Source: Prolixibacteraceae bacterium
GTDB lineage: Bacteria > Bacteroidota > Bacteroidia > Bacteroidales > Prolixibacteraceae
NCBI GenBank assembly: GCA_021740385.1
Contig: JAIOZY010000002.1
Location: 117,209-181,208 of the forward strand
Length of the DNA stretch: 64,000 bases
Reading direction: 5' to 3'
This document shows, piece by piece, positions 17,123 to 27,828 of this stretch; within the stretch, counting starts at the first letter, position 1; the number at the start of each line of letters is the position of its first letter. The translations under genes and the position numbers were made by a program. The notes beneath the pieces were generated by a model that worked only from the letters and a program-made list of their open reading frames with translations, made no database searches and was not told where the DNA came from.

Positions 17123-19823
17123 ACTACGTTTTCTGCTTTTGACAGGGATGATACTAACCATCCCTTTCAGAAGCTACACACAGGAAGCGCCCCTTGAACA
17201 AACAATCACCATTTCGTTTGAAAACGAAACCCTGAAAACGGCCGTTAAGCGCATCGAAAAAGAAACGGGCATTTCGTTTGCTTACTCCAACCACAGGGAC
17301 ATGGCAAAAAAAGTAACCGCGACTTTTACCAACCAAAAATTATCGGTTGTGCTGACCTCTCTTTTAGCGAGCACTTCCCTTTCGTTTAAAGAAATTGCAG
17401 GCAAAGTCATCCTGTATGAAGTATCCCGAAAGGAAAAGAAACCCGACAAGGCCACCATCCACGGGTACGTTACCGATAGCGAAAGCGGTGAGCGGCTGAT
17501 CAATGCCAACATTTTTAATCCCGATACCTACATCGGGACTATCTCGAACAATTTTGGCTTTTACAGTTATTCGTCCCAAACCGGGAAAATCCCACTGGTT
17601 TTTAACTACATGGGCTATCAGTCGCAATCATTCACGCTCGATTTGAAAAGCGATACATCCCTTAACGTTGCCCTACGGCCAAGAATAGATGAATTGGGTG
17701 AAGTAACGGTTATTGGTTCCCAAACAAGCCAGGTTGAAAACACCCAGATGAGCATGATTAATCTTCCGGTTCAAAAACTTGAAAAAATCCCGGTAATACT
17801 TGGCGAGGCTGATGTGTTGAAAGTTATTCAGTTACTGCCCGGGGTTCAGACCGGGATGGAAGGGACGAGCGGTATATATGTACGCGGTGGCGGCCCCGAC
17901 CAAAACCTTTTCCTGCTTGATGGTGTGCCTGTATATAATCCCTCTCATTTGCTGGGCATTTTTTCGGCATTTAATCCCGAAGCGCTCAAATCGGTAAAAC
18001 TGTACAAAGGAGGTTTCCCCGCCAGGTTTGGAGGCCGACTTTCATCGGTTGTTGATGTGAGCATGAAAGACGGGAACATGAAAGAACTGCATGGGAATAT
18101 ATCTGTCGGGATTATTTCGTCAAAATTGTCAATAGAAGGGCCTATTATAAAAGATAAAACCTCTTTCATCCTATCAGCAAGAAGAACATACCTCGATTTA
18201 GTTGCTCAACCGTTATTGTGGTATTATAACGACGAAAACGGCACAGACAACGATGTCAGCGCTTTCTTTCACGATATAAATCTTAAACTGAACTACATTA
18301 TTAATGATAAAAACCGGATTTTCATCAGTGGGTATCATGGGAAAGATTATGGTAAAGTAGGTTTTACAGAAAGCCTTTCAAGTAGTGAACATGGAGACAA
18401 TGCCGACTTTGAAATGACGACCGATATTGGTTTGGGCTGGGGGAATGTGATTGGATCAATTCGTTGGAACCACCTTTTCAGTAACCGTTTGTTTAGCAAT
18501 ACTACTTTGACCTATAGTAAATATAATTTCCTTACTGAATCCAAATTTATAACCAGTGGTTTGTTTGAAGATAAACAAATTGAAGATTTCTTTCGCTATT
18601 CGTCGGGTATCGAGGATATAAACGCTAAGATAGATTTTGATTATTACCCGGTGCAGGGACATAACATGAAATTTGGTGTTGGGTATACCAATCATTATTT
18701 TACGCCCGGTGTTACCAGGTTAAAGTTTGAAAATGAGCTGGCAGGCTTTATCGATAATGCAATTGATACAACTTACGGGAACCGGGAAATCTATGCAAAC
18801 GAAATTTCTTCATTTGTGGAAGATAACTTTTCAATAAGAAAGAACCTGAAAATAAATGCGGGCTTACATCTTTCTGTCTTTTTTGTAGATGGGGAAACCT
18901 ATATTAACCCGCAACCCCGGTTAAGCCTTCGGTTCAAGGCAAACGACAATTGTTCTCTAAAAGCATCTTATTCCAGGATGGCACAATATGTTCACCTGTT
19001 AACGACCTACAATATAAGCATGCCCAGCGATTTATGGTTGCCTGTAACCAAGGACTTTGATCCTCCCGTTTCTGATCAGTTTGCATTAGGTTCGGCCTTT
19101 AACCTTCCCCAAAATATAAGTTTAACGGTTGAAGCTTATTATAAAAAGATGAAGAACCTTATCGAATATAAAGAAGGAGCTTCGTTTATGGGTACTGCCA
19201 CTAACTGGGAGAGTAAAGTTGAAAAAGGAATGGGATGGTCTTACGGGACAGAATTTATGCTGGAAAAGAAAACCGGGAAAACCACGGGTTGGATTGCCTA
19301 TACCTTTTCGTGGAGTAACCGTAAATTTGAAAACCTGAACTTTGGTGAAACATTTCCTGCAAAGTACGATAACCGCCATGATATCAGCATTGCTTTAACC
19401 CATAAATTTTCCGACCGTTGCGACATTGGCGGTACATGGGTTTACCGCACAGGCAATGCATTCTCGCTGGCTGTGATGGAGTATCCCCAGGCTGCAATTC
19501 CAGCAGCAAACAATGACAATTCCTATTCAACACCTTTGCTTGAATACGACGGCCGGAACAACTATCGGATGTCTGCTTACCATCGTCTGGATTTGGGAAT
19601 TAATTTCCATAAAAAGAAAAAACACGGGACAAGGACGTGGAGTTTCTCGGTTTATAATTGTTACAACCACCAAAATCCATTTATTGTGATTTATGGTACT
19701 AAAACAATCAAGGGAGATGATCTAACAACTCCCGATATTAATGAAAGCCAGGCATCAGTTATCCTGAAACAGTATAGCCTCTTCCCAATAATACCGTCAA
19801 TTTCTTACTCTTTTAAATTCTGA
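17109..19823 (+). CDS. TonB-dependent receptor with STN signalling domain
   Basis: A 904-residue outer-membrane receptor. The order is a signal peptide (about 1-24), STN domain (about 33-98, the contact for FecR), a CarboxypepD-reg-like domain (about 113-195), plug (about 220-330, with G-I-Y-V-R-G-G-G-P-D-Q-N and L-D-G-V-P-V-Y-N) and a beta barrel to the C-terminal F-K-F. It imports a ligand using TonB energy and signals its presence through FecR. The DUF4249 partner, rather than SusD, suggests a non-glycan or unknown ligand. Confidence 0.92.
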   Translation: MKSIRLRFLLLTGMILTIPFRSYTQEAPLEQTITISFENETLKTAVKRIEKETGISFAYSNHRDMAKKVTATFTNQKLSVVLTSLLASTSLSFKEIAGKVILYEVSRKEKKPDKATIHGYVTDSESGERLINANIFNPDTYIGTISNNFGFYSYSSQTGKIPLVFNYMGYQSQSFTLDLKSDTSLNVALRPRIDELGEVTVIGSQTSQVENTQMSMINLPVQKLEKIPVILGEADVLKVIQLLPGVQTGMEGTSGIYVRGGGPDQNLFLLDGVPVYNPSHLLGIFSAFNPEALKSVKLYKGGFPARFGGRLSSVVDVSMKDGNMKELHGNISVGIISSKLSIEGPIIKDKTSFILSARRTYLDLVAQPLLWYYNDENGTDNDVSAFFHDINLKLNYIINDKNRIFISGYHGKDYGKVGFTESLSSSEHGDNADFEMTTDIGLGWGNVIGSIRWNHLFSNRLFSNTTLTYSKYNFLTESKFITSGLFEDKQIEDFFRYSSGIEDINAKIDFDYYPVQGHNMKFGVGYTNHYFTPGVTRLKFENELAGFIDNAIDTTYGNREIYANEISSFVEDNFSIRKNLKINAGLHLSVFFVDGETYINPQPRLSLRFKANDNCSLKASYSRMAQYVHLLTTYNISMPSDLWLPVTKDFDPPVSDQFALGSAFNLPQNISLTVEAYYKKMKNLIEYKEGASFMGTATNWESKVEKGMGWSYGTEFMLEKKTGKTTGWIAYTFSWSNRKFENLNFGETFPAKYDNRHDISIALTHKFSDRCDIGGTWVYRTGNAFSLAVMEYPQAAIPAANNDNSYSTPLLEYDGRNNYRMSAYHRLDLGINFHKKKKHGTRTWSFSVYNCYNHQNPFIVIYGTKTIKGDDLTTPDINESQASVILKQYSLFPIIPSISYSFKF

Positions 19824-19834
19824 AAATTGATATT

Positions 19835-20902
19835 ATGAACAGAAATAAAACATTTATACTCACATTACTTTCATTTTTTATGCTCATCGCTTGCGAAAAG
19901 GAAATTGAAATAAGTATAAAAGCAAGCCAACCCAAACTGGTGATTAACGGTTTTGTTGCTGCCGACAGCATTATCGACGTTATTATCGCATCGAGCAAAA
20001 CCGTATTTGGCGTTGATACCGACTTTGTTTGGATTGACGACGCTGTTGCAACGCTGTATGTCGATGGCGAAGAAAAGGAACAACTTGACACGTACCCTAT
20101 TGAACTATCGGACGATTTCATATATACATACCACGGGATACCCCAACCGACTGTTGGTTATCGTACTTCATTTACTAAAGGTGAAATTGAAAAAACGTAT
20201 ATGCTGGTGGTTACCCATCCCGATTTTGAGACGGCAACCTGTGAAACAACTATACCCATACCACAAAAGATCATTGGTGTTTCCACATCAACAGAATTTT
20301 ACGATTATGGCGCTTATAGTAATCTTCACCTAAATTTTCATCTTACATTATCCGATGATATTGAAAACAAAAACTATTACAGAATTATATCAAAATCGAC
20401 AGATGCCCGTTGGAAAACAAACTCCGACACAAAAGATGATTCGACTGGATATATTTCAGTTGTTACAAGTATTGGAAGATTATCATCTGATGATCCTATT
20501 CTGAATCCTTCCGAAACTGATGTTAATGATTTTTTAATTGAATCACCCAATAATTACTATTCAATTTTTACAGATGATTTAATTTCTGATGATACTTATG
20601 GATTAGTTGTCTACAGGAACTACAATGCATGGGTATTAGAAAACAATCAGTTAAATACCCATTACGGTGAATTTTACAGCTATACCATTTATTTACATAC
20701 CCTGAGTAAGGAGGCCTATTTATACATGCAATCGAGCCATGCACAACACTGGTATAGCGATGATTATTTTGCGGAACCGGTTCAGGCCTATTCAAATATT
20801 GAAAACGGCGTGGGCATTTTTGCCGGGTACTCCGCCTCCCAAATTACAATAACTGATGGCGAATACCCGGTGGATGGAGTTGAATACAAATTTTATCAGT
20901 AA
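19835..20902 (+). CDS. DUF4249 family lipoprotein
   Basis: A 355-residue lipoprotein (lipobox M-L-I-A-C, Cys20) of the DUF4249 family: the mature start E-K-E-I-E-I-S-I-K-A-S-Q-P-K-L-V-I-N-G and the beta-rich body are typical. DUF4249 proteins regularly follow STN-type TonB receptors and are presumed to be surface partners of the receptor, as SusD is for SusC; direct evidence is limited. It starts 11 bases after the receptor stop. A rightward 29-codon open frame after it (20,923-21,012) has no support. Confidence 0.88.
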   Translation: MNRNKTFILTLLSFFMLIACEKEIEISIKASQPKLVINGFVAADSIIDVIIASSKTVFGVDTDFVWIDDAVATLYVDGEEKEQLDTYPIELSDDFIYTYHGIPQPTVGYRTSFTKGEIEKTYMLVVTHPDFETATCETTIPIPQKIIGVSTSTEFYDYGAYSNLHLNFHLTLSDDIENKNYYRIISKSTDARWKTNSDTKDDSTGYISVVTSIGRLSSDDPILNPSETDVNDFLIESPNNYYSIFTDDLISDDTYGLVVYRNYNAWVLENNQLNTHYGEFYSYTIYLHTLSKEAYLYMQSSHAQHWYSDDYFAEPVQAYSNIENGVGIFAGYSASQITITDGEYPVDGVEYKFYQ

Positions 20903-21034
20903 AAATAAAAAATACCCTTTCAATGAAATACACCAAACAATGCATCCTGTTTTTGGCCTATTACCTGAAAATGATATATTGGGGTAACAAAATCAAAATG
21001 CATTTGAAATGATCGTTTAATAGCCGGAATAACA

Positions 21035-24000
21035 TTACCTGTAATTCAAATTGGCATTCAGGAAACGTTCCACTTCGTCAACGGTCATTTCTTTGCGGCG
21101 GGCATAATCTTCAACCTGGTCGCGGCCAATTTTATCAATCCCGAAATAATGTGAATCGGGGTGGGCAAAATACTGGCCGCTTACCGATGCTGTTGGGTAC
21201 ATGGCAAAATTTTCGGTTAGCCTTATCCCTGTCCGGTCGGTAGCCTGCAAAAGCCTGAACAGTTCCTGTTTTTCGCTGTGTTCGGGGCAGGCCGGGTAAC
21301 CCAGTGCAGGGCGTATGCCCGAATATTTCACTTTAATGAGCTCCTCATTGCTGAGGTTTTCATCGGGGGCATATCCCCATAATTCTTTTCGAACCTTTAG
21401 GTGGATGAGTTCGGCAAAAGCTTCGGCCAGGCGGTCGCTCAGGGTTTGCAATAAAATGGCCCGGTAATCGTTGCCTTTTTCTTTGGCCTGCGCCACCCAC
21501 TTTTCCATACCCACCCCGGCAGTTACGGCAAAACCGCCAACGTAGTCGGTAATCCCCGTTTCTCTGGGTGCAATAAAATCGCTCAGGCACAGGTTGGGTT
21601 TTCCGGGCTTCGGCTTAACCTGCTGCCGCAGGTGATGAAATGTTCCGATCACTTCCGAGCGGTTTTCATCCTTGTAAATTTCAATATCGTCGCCTGTTGA
21701 ATTGGCCGGCCACAATCCCACCACGGCATTTGCCCGAAACAGGTTGCGATCAACAATCTCGTCCAAAAGGGTGTTGGCCTCCATGAAAAGTTTGCGGGCT
21801 TCGGTGCCCTGTTTTTCATCGGTAAAAATTTTGGGGTAAACACCTTTCAGTTCCCAGGCCATAAAAAAGAAGGTCCAGTCGATGTGTTTTCTGATCTCTT
21901 CCAGCGAATAACCCGGGAAAGTTTTGAGTCCCGTGAAATTTGGCTTGTAAACCGGGGATTTTTGCCAATCGATTCTGAGTTTATTTTCGCGGGCTTCCTT
22001 CAGCGTGATGTATTGCTTCTTTTTACGCCCGGCGTTTACTTCGCGCAAGTGGTTGTATTCTGACCGAACGGAGTTGATAAAATCCGTATTTCGGTTTGCC
22101 AGTTTTGAAGCAACTCCGGCACTTAACGAAGCATCTTTTACATGCACCACGGGGTGATCGTATTCCGGGGTGATTTTTACAGCGGTATGAACTTTTGATG
22201 TGGTAGCACCGCCAATCATCACGGGCAGGTCGAGCCCGCGTTCTTTCATAACGCGAGCAAAATTGACCATCTCTTCGAGCGAAGGGGTAATTAAACCGCT
22301 AAGCCCGATCACATCTACTTGTTCATTCAATGCCGTTTCGATGATCTTTTCGGTGGGTACCATCACGCCCATGTCGATAACATCGAAATTGTTACAGCCC
22401 AACACCACCCCGACAATGTTTTTGCCTATATCGTGCACATCGCCTTTAACCGTGGCCATCAACACTTTTTTCAGTTTTGTTGGTGCGGCATTTTCAGCCT
22501 TTTCGGCTTCGATGTATGGCAGCAGAAAAGCCACGCCCTTTTTCATTACCCGTGCCGATTTTATAACCTGTGGCAGGAACATTTTCCCGGCGCCAAACAA
22601 TTCGCCCACCACGTTCATTCCGTTCATTAGCGGGCCTTCAATAATGGTTAATTTGGGTGAATAGTCGGGAAGGATTTCTTCAAGGTCGGTTTCAATATAT
22701 TCGGTTATCCCTTTTACCAGCGAATGTTCAATTCGTTTTAAAACGGGCAGTGTGCGCCATTCGTCAACTTTTTTTGTACCGTTGCCGCTGTTTTTCACAT
22801 TTTCGGCAAAATCGACTAAGCGTTCGGTGGCATCGGGCCTGCGGTTCAATATAACATCCTCTGTTTTTTCGAGCAGGTCGTTGGGTATTTCATCATAAAT
22901 CTGCAACATGCCGGGGTTTACAATGCCCATATCGAGGCCGGCCTGAATGGCATGGTATAAAAACACCGAGTGCATGGCTTCGCGCACTACATTATTGCCC
23001 CTGAACGCGAACGATACGTTGCTAATGCCGCCGCTAACTTTCGCGAAAGGCAGGTTTTCCTTAATCCATTTAGTGGCTGCAAAAAATTCAACCGCGTAGT
23101 TGTTGTGTTCCTCAATGCCTGTGCCGATGGTGAGTACGTTGGGGTCGAAGATGATGTCTTCGGGCGGAAAACCGACTTTTTCGGTAAGGATTTTGTAGGC
23201 CCTTTGGCAAATATCAATTCGCCGCTGGTACGAATCGGCCTGGCCGTTCTCATCGAAAGCCATGACCACCGCAGCCGCACCGTATTTCAATATTTTTCCG
23301 GCCTGTGAAATGAATGCTTCTTCCCCCTCTTTTAAACTTATCGAGTTCACAATTGACTTGCCTTGCAGGCATTGCAAGCCGGCTTCGATTACTTCGAATT
23401 TCGATGAGTCGATCATGATTGGCAGGCGGGCAATATCGGGCTCGCTCATGATGAGGTGCAGAAAGGTAACCATCTCTTTTTTTGCATCGAGCATGGCATC
23501 GTCCATGTTTACATCAATAACCTGGGCCCCGCCTTCAACCTGGTTGCGGGCAACCGAAAGGGCTTCTTCGTATTTTTCTTCGCTTATTAGGCGGGCAAAT
23601 TTGCGCGATCCGGCCACGTTACAACGCTCGCCAATATTCACAAAGTTTGTGGTTTTTCCAATTGATAAGGGTTCAAGCCCGCTTAAAAATGTTTCGTGTT
23701 TTTTTGCCGGGCATGTATGCGGACTAGCCTTTTCGGCCAACAGGGCAAAAGATTGGATATGTTCGGGTGTTGTGCCGCAACATCCACCTATGATGTTTAC
23801 GGTACCTTTTTGGAGGTATTTCTCAACCTGAACAGACATCAGCTCCGGGGTTTCGTCGTATTCGCCAAACTGGTTTGGCATACCGGCATTGGGGTGTGCG
23901 CTAACGTAATAAGGCGATTTTGAAGCAAGGGTTTCAACATGGGGGCGCATGTCTTCGGCACCCATCGAGCAGTTTAGCCCGATTGAAAGGGGTTTTACGT

Positions 24001-24694
24001 GTGAAAGCGAGTTAAGGAACGCTTCAACGGTTTGTCCCGAAAGGGTGCGGCCACTGGCATCGACTACTGTCCCCGATATCATCACGGGAATTTCAATATT
24101 TCGTTCTTCGCAAGCTTCTTCAATGGCCATCAAGGCGGCTTTCCCGTTTAGGGTGTCAAAAATGGTCTCGACCAGCAGCAAATCAATCCCGCCGTCAAGC
24201 AGGCCGTCAACCTGGGTACGGTAAGCTTCTTTAAGCTGATTAAAGGAAATGGCCCTGTATCCGGGATCGTTTACATCGGGGCTTAGCGAGCAGGTTTTGT
24301 TCGTGGGCCCTAATGATCCGGCAACAAAGCGGGGCTTGCCGGGGGTTGAGTATTTGCCGGCCGTTTCTGTGGCAATGCGTGCAGCGGCAAGGTTAATGTT
24401 GTAGGCCCGGTCTTCCATGCCGTAATCGGCCAGGGATATGCTTGTGGCATTGAAGGTATTTGTTTCGATAATATCGGCGCCGGCCTCGAGGTATTGGGAA
24501 TGAATTTCGGCAACAATGCCGGGCTGGGTAAGGCAAAGCAGGTCGTTGTTCCCTTTTTGATCAACAGGGAAACCGGCAAACTCCTCACCCCTGTAATTGG
24601 CTTCGGTGAGCTTGTAGGTTTGTATCATTGAGCCCATGGCGCCATCAAGCACCAGCACACGCTGATTAAGTTCTTTTCGAATATCTTTTTCCAT
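21035..24694 (-). CDS. metH: Cobalamin-dependent methionine synthase
   Basis: A full-length 1,219-residue MetH. Module 1 (homocysteine) has zinc ligands Cys242 (G-L-N-C-S-M-G) and Cys305/Cys306 (G-G-C-C-G-T-T). Module 2 (about 345-610) binds methyltetrahydrofolate. Module 3 carries the cobalamin ligand His754 in D-V-H-D-I-G-K-N. The C-terminal S-adenosylmethionine activation domain runs from about residue 910. It transfers a methyl group from folate to homocysteine. I see no cobalamin or SAM riboswitch in the 199 bases upstream. Confidence 0.96.
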   Translation of the reverse strand: MEKDIRKELNQRVLVLDGAMGSMIQTYKLTEANYRGEEFAGFPVDQKGNNDLLCLTQPGIVAEIHSQYLEAGADIIETNTFNATSISLADYGMEDRAYNINLAAARIATETAGKYSTPGKPRFVAGSLGPTNKTCSLSPDVNDPGYRAISFNQLKEAYRTQVDGLLDGGIDLLLVETIFDTLNGKAALMAIEEACEERNIEIPVMISGTVVDASGRTLSGQTVEAFLNSLSHVKPLSIGLNCSMGAEDMRPHVETLASKSPYYVSAHPNAGMPNQFGEYDETPELMSVQVEKYLQKGTVNIIGGCCGTTPEHIQSFALLAEKASPHTCPAKKHETFLSGLEPLSIGKTTNFVNIGERCNVAGSRKFARLISEEKYEEALSVARNQVEGGAQVIDVNMDDAMLDAKKEMVTFLHLIMSEPDIARLPIMIDSSKFEVIEAGLQCLQGKSIVNSISLKEGEEAFISQAGKILKYGAAAVVMAFDENGQADSYQRRIDICQRAYKILTEKVGFPPEDIIFDPNVLTIGTGIEEHNNYAVEFFAATKWIKENLPFAKVSGGISNVSFAFRGNNVVREAMHSVFLYHAIQAGLDMGIVNPGMLQIYDEIPNDLLEKTEDVILNRRPDATERLVDFAENVKNSGNGTKKVDEWRTLPVLKRIEHSLVKGITEYIETDLEEILPDYSPKLTIIEGPLMNGMNVVGELFGAGKMFLPQVIKSARVMKKGVAFLLPYIEAEKAENAAPTKLKKVLMATVKGDVHDIGKNIVGVVLGCNNFDVIDMGVMVPTEKIIETALNEQVDVIGLSGLITPSLEEMVNFARVMKERGLDLPVMIGGATTSKVHTAVKITPEYDHPVVHVKDASLSAGVASKLANRNTDFINSVRSEYNHLREVNAGRKKKQYITLKEARENKLRIDWQKSPVYKPNFTGLKTFPGYSLEEIRKHIDWTFFFMAWELKGVYPKIFTDEKQGTEARKLFMEANTLLDEIVDRNLFRANAVVGLWPANSTGDDIEIYKDENRSEVIGTFHHLRQQVKPKPGKPNLCLSDFIAPRETGITDYVGGFAVTAGVGMEKWVAQAKEKGNDYRAILLQTLSDRLAEAFAELIHLKVRKELWGYAPDENLSNEELIKVKYSGIRPALGYPACPEHSEKQELFRLLQATDRTGIRLTENFAMYPTASVSGQYFAHPDSHYFGIDKIGRDQVEDYARRKEMTVDEVERFLNANLNYR

Positions 24695-24838
24695 ATTGTT
24701 ATTCTTAAAGAGGTAAACGACAAAGAAATTTCCCTTTAATAATTGAGTTTCTTCAAAGGTGCAAAGTTAATATAAGAATTAGAAGGGATGTTTTGTTTAT
24801 GCTATTGACTGCATTTAATAGCGATTTATTAAACAGAT

Positions 24839-24869
24839 AAAAAAAGCCGCCCGGAATCCGGACGGCTTT
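24839..24869 (-). terminator. Intrinsic terminator of hsp20
   Basis: On the minus strand AAAGCCGTCCGGA pairs with TCCGGGCGGCTTT with one mismatch (24,843-24,869), followed by a run of T residues (24,845 down to 24,839). It lies 25 bases after the hsp20 stop. Confidence 0.85.
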
Positions 24870-24893
24870 GCATGCCTCTTTTTAAAAAACCTG

Positions 24894-25343
24894 TTACGAA
24901 ATTTTAATTTCCCTTGCAGGTTGCGGTTTCACTTCGTCGCGCTTGGGAAGTTCAATGTGCAATATCCCATCGTTGTATTTGGCCGAAATTTTATCGCCAA
25001 GGATATGGCCTTCGGGCAAATTGAACGAGCGCTGGAACGATTGATAGCTGAATTCCCTGCGGGAATAATTTTCGTTTTTTTCGTTCTTTTCATCTTTGCG
25101 TTCCGAGCAAATGGTCAGTAAATCGTTTTCAAGTTTTACCCTGAAATCGTCTTTTTTCATGCCCGGAGCGGCAACTTCAATCTCGTATTTATTGTCGTCT
25201 TCCTTTACATTTACAGCCGGGATGGTTGTATCGGTTTCCGAAAAATTGCTCGTGTTCCAATCCATAAGGTCCCTGCCGAAAAATGAATCGAAAATTGACG
25301 GGAACGAGGGTGCATAATTGTTTGATCTGCGTACTAATGTCAT
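24894..25343 (-). CDS. Hsp20/alpha-crystallin small heat shock protein
   Basis: A 149-residue small heat-shock chaperone. The alpha-crystallin domain spans about residues 40-145, with A-A-P-G-M-K-K-D-D-F, Y-S-R-R-E-F-S-Y and the C-terminal Y-N-D-G-I-L-H-I-E-L-P-K that contains the family G-x-L-like step. It holds unfolding proteins in oligomers without ATP. It is a single-gene unit closed by its own terminator; the AT-rich 260-base upstream gap should contain its promoter. Confidence 0.95.
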   Translation of the reverse strand: MTLVRRSNNYAPSFPSIFDSFFGRDLMDWNTSNFSETDTTIPAVNVKEDDNKYEIEVAAPGMKKDDFRVKLENDLLTICSERKDEKNEKNENYSRREFSYQSFQRSFNLPEGHILGDKISAKYNDGILHIELPKRDEVKPQPAREIKIS

Positions 25344-25553
25344 GGCTAAATCCTCCTTATTTTTAAGTTTAACATTTTAAATTTCTAATTGTTTTTTTTC
25401 AAAAGAAATGCCAATGTTTAAATGCGGTAATTATGTCATTTTTCCGATATTTGGTCGGTCTTTTTGTCGTTGTTTATCAATAAGTTATGACAATTTTGCA
25501 GTTTTTTTATTTTTCTCTCTTATTCCTTTAATAAAAATATTTCCCGTTTTTAT

Positions 25554-25586
25554 TTTGAAAGAATCAAATTTATTCATCTATATTTG
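25554..25586 (+). promoter_or_regulatory. Promoter of the tyrA leader transcript
   Basis: TTTG (25,554-25,557) and TATATTTG (25,579-25,586) are 21 bases apart and fit the Bacteroidota -33/-7 consensus. Transcription from here would start just before the leader peptide ATG at 25,610. The remaining bases 25,344-25,553 are AT-rich and hold nothing else I can name. Confidence 0.65.
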
Positions 25587-25609
25587 TAGCGTTAATAATT
25601 ACAGATGCG

Positions 25610-25672
25610 ATGAATACTATAAGCAACACTTTTTTTTACTTTTATTACGGATCCATTGACGGAATCGTGTAA
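25610..25672 (+). CDS. Phe/Tyr-rich leader peptide of the tyrA operon
   Basis: A 20-codon frame encodes M-N-T-I-S-N-T, then F-F-Y-F-Y-Y at codons 8-13, then G-S-I-D-G-I-V and a TAA stop. Six consecutive aromatic codons in a tiny frame directly before prephenate dehydrogenase are the hallmark of a ribosome-mediated attenuator. The promoter is just upstream and a terminator just downstream. The peptide itself is not expected to have a function; ribosome pausing on the Phe and Tyr codons would be the sensor. Confidence 0.85.
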   Translation: MNTISNTFFYFYYGSIDGIV

Positions 25673-25736
25673 ATGTGTGTTGCAAGAAGTAAAAGATACA
25701 GTTTATAGGGTTCCGGAAACGGAGCCCTTTTTTTTT
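25660..25736 (+). promoter_or_regulatory. Aromatic amino acid attenuator (antiterminator and terminator)
   Basis: Terminator: GGGTTCCG (25,708-25,715), a GAAA loop and CGGAGCCC (25,720-25,727), then nine T residues (25,728-25,736), ending 11 bases before the tyrA ATG. Antiterminator: CGGAATC (25,660-25,666), inside the last codons of the leader peptide, can pair over all seven positions with GGTTCCG (25,709-25,715), which is the 5' arm of the terminator. A ribosome that finishes the leader would cover the antiterminator and allow termination. One stalled on the aromatic codons would leave it free and permit read-through. Confidence 0.82.
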
Positions 25737-25747
25737 AAATACTATTT

Positions 25748-26647
25748 ATGATTGTTACAATATTGGGATTGGGATTAATGGGTGGCTCAATGGCAAAAGA
25801 CATCCGCAAAAAAAAGTTTGCAACTGAAATAGTCGGCATTGATTCAAACCCGTTACATGCACAAAAAGCCATTGAACTTGGCTTGGTTGACCGGTGTGAA
25901 GATTTTGAGACCGGCATAAAAACTGCCGATATGGTAATTGTTGCCATTCCGGTTGATAAAATTGCTGAAATGATGCCAGCTGTGCTTGGTTTAATCAACC
26001 CATCGGCCACGGTTACCGATGTAGGGTCGACAAAAGGCACGATAGCTTCAGCCGTTGAGGATCATCCCATGAGGGGAAATTATGTAGCAGCACACCCCAT
26101 GTCGGGTACTGAAAATTCGGGCCCCGGTGCAGCCATCGAAGGCTTGTTTGAAAACAAAATATGCATTGTTTGCGATCACGAAAAAAGCCGTCCCCAACAC
26201 CTTGCCCTGGTCGAGAAAATGTTTCATGCCATTGGCATGGACATCGCCTATATGACTTCCGATGAACAAGATCACAGCACGGCACACGTCTCGCACCTGC
26301 CTCACGTTACGGCTTTTGCGCTGGCCAATGCCGTACTTGAAAGCAACAACCGTAAAATTATTTTCGAACTGGCCAGCGGGGGTTTCAGGTCGACAGCCCG
26401 CCTGGCAAAAAGTTCGCCCGAAATGTGGGGGCCTATTTTCAGGCAAAACCGTCAATACGTTGTCGAATCGATTGACCAATATATAAAACACCTGGAAGAA
26501 TTCAGGGACAGCATTCAAAACAACGATCCGGAAAAGATGAACAAGCTGATGAACAATGCAAACCGCATTCGGGAAATACTCAATGGCGAAAACAAGGAAC
26601 TCATTATGAAAAAACAAACAACAACGAAATTATATCCAAAACAATAA
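25748..26647 (+). CDS. tyrA: Prephenate dehydrogenase
   Basis: A 299-residue NAD(P)-dependent enzyme of the TyrA family. The Rossmann motif is G-L-G-L-M-G-G-S-M (residues 7-15). The catalytic region shows A-H-P-M-S-G-T-E-N-S-G and D-E-Q-D-H-S-T-A-H-V-S-H-L-P-H, both typical. It converts prephenate to 4-hydroxyphenylpyruvate for tyrosine. The C-terminal M-K-K-Q-T-T-T-K tail looks like run-on sequence. It is preceded by the attenuator and followed 28 bases later by the DAHP synthase-chorismate mutase gene; the pair forms the regulated operon. Confidence 0.93.
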   Translation: MIVTILGLGLMGGSMAKDIRKKKFATEIVGIDSNPLHAQKAIELGLVDRCEDFETGIKTADMVIVAIPVDKIAEMMPAVLGLINPSATVTDVGSTKGTIASAVEDHPMRGNYVAAHPMSGTENSGPGAAIEGLFENKICIVCDHEKSRPQHLALVEKMFHAIGMDIAYMTSDEQDHSTAHVSHLPHVTAFALANAVLESNNRKIIFELASGGFRSTARLAKSSPEMWGPIFRQNRQYVVESIDQYIKHLEEFRDSIQNNDPEKMNKLMNNANRIREILNGENKELIMKKQTTTKLYPKQ

Positions 26648-26675
26648 AGTAGAAACATCAAAAAATAGAAGCAAT

Positions 26676-27773
26676 ATGACTTTTCAACTTGACATTTTAC
26701 CTGTTAAAAGCTGGTTGCCAAATATCGACAACCCCTTGCTGGTTGCAGGTCCCTGCAGCCTCGAAAGCGAAGAACAAACCCTGGCCACTGCCCGTGAGCT
26801 TGTAAAAGACAAACGCGTTTTTGTATTCCGTGGCGGTGTATGGAAACCCCGCACCCGGCCGGGATCGTTTGAAGGGGTAGGAGCGGTTGGCCTCGAGTGG
26901 ATGAAACGTGTAAAAGAAGAAACCGGGTTGCCCGTTGCAACCGAAGTAGCCAACGCGTACCATACCGAAGCATGCCTCAAGGCCGGAATTGACGTGCTGT
27001 GGGTTGGTGCCCGCTCAACCGGTAGCCCTTTTGTAGTGCAGGAAATTGCCGATGTTCTTAAAGGAACCGATTCGGTAGTGATGGTGAAAAATCCCATGAA
27101 CCCCGACCTTTCGCTCTGGATGGGCGCCCTTGAACGCCTCAACAAGGTTGGTATTAAAAAACTGGTAGGTATACACCGTGGATTTTCGCCTTACCAGGAA
27201 ACAAAGTACCGGAACTACCCCGGCTGGAAAACGTACATCGAATTGAGGCGATCGATGCCCAACCTGCCCATCATTTGCGACCCCAGCCACATTGCAGGCA
27301 AACGGGAATTCCTGTACGACATTTCCCAGAAAGCATTCGATATGGGCTTCGACGGGCTGATTGTGGAATCGCACATCGACCCGTCAAAAGCGCTAAGCGA
27401 TAAAGAGCAGCAACTTACACCCCCCGACCTGAAAACACTGCTCGATAAACTAATTATCCGCAAACACCATGTAGCCAATTCCGAATATGAATCGAAACTT
27501 GATATGCTGCGCAGCCGGATAGATACCCTTGATGCTGAATTGATTGAAATTTTATCGGCACGGACCGAAATTGTCAACCAAATTGCGTTATACAAAAAGA
27601 CAAATAACGTGATGGCGCTTCAGATTGACCGCTGGACAAAAATGATGAACGATCGCGTAAACCTGAGCTCGAAACTGAACCTGGACCCGGTCTTTATAAA
27701 AATTCTTTTTCAGTTGATCCATGAAGATTCGGTAAGGCAACAAACCGAGCTGATTGATAAAGAAGAAATGTAG
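26676..27773 (+). CDS. Bifunctional DAHP synthase-chorismate mutase
   Basis: A 365-residue fusion. Residues 1-265 are a KDO8P/AroG-type DAHP synthase (A-G-P-C-S-L-E-S, F-R-G-G-V-W-K-P-R-T-R-P, D-P-S-H-I-A-G-K-R), which makes the first shikimate-pathway intermediate. Residues about 275-360 are an AroQ-type chorismate mutase (L-R-S-R-I-D-T-L-D-A-E-L-I). The fusion places entry and branch-point steps in one protein, as is common in Bacteroidota. With tyrA and the attenuator it couples pathway entry and the tyrosine branch to Phe/Tyr supply. A strong terminator follows. Confidence 0.95.
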   Translation: MTFQLDILPVKSWLPNIDNPLLVAGPCSLESEEQTLATARELVKDKRVFVFRGGVWKPRTRPGSFEGVGAVGLEWMKRVKEETGLPVATEVANAYHTEACLKAGIDVLWVGARSTGSPFVVQEIADVLKGTDSVVMVKNPMNPDLSLWMGALERLNKVGIKKLVGIHRGFSPYQETKYRNYPGWKTYIELRRSMPNLPIICDPSHIAGKREFLYDISQKAFDMGFDGLIVESHIDPSKALSDKEQQLTPPDLKTLLDKLIIRKHHVANSEYESKLDMLRSRIDTLDAELIEILSARTEIVNQIALYKKTNNVMALQIDRWTKMMNDRVNLSSKLNLDPVFIKILFQLIHEDSVRQQTELIDKEEM

Positions 27774-27828
27774 CCCGTTGTTTATTGGGCGAAGGCCAGA
27801 ACAGGATAGAAAAACGAATACAAACAAA

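Noticed and set aside
20923..21012. 29-codon rightward frame after the DUF4249 gene
   Set aside because: It has no recognisable ribosome binding site, motif or similarity and is short enough to arise by chance.
24695..24893. Possible cobalamin or SAM riboswitch upstream of metH
   Set aside because: I find no B12-box-like or SAM-box-like core; the only structure is the terminator of the neighbouring hsp20 gene.
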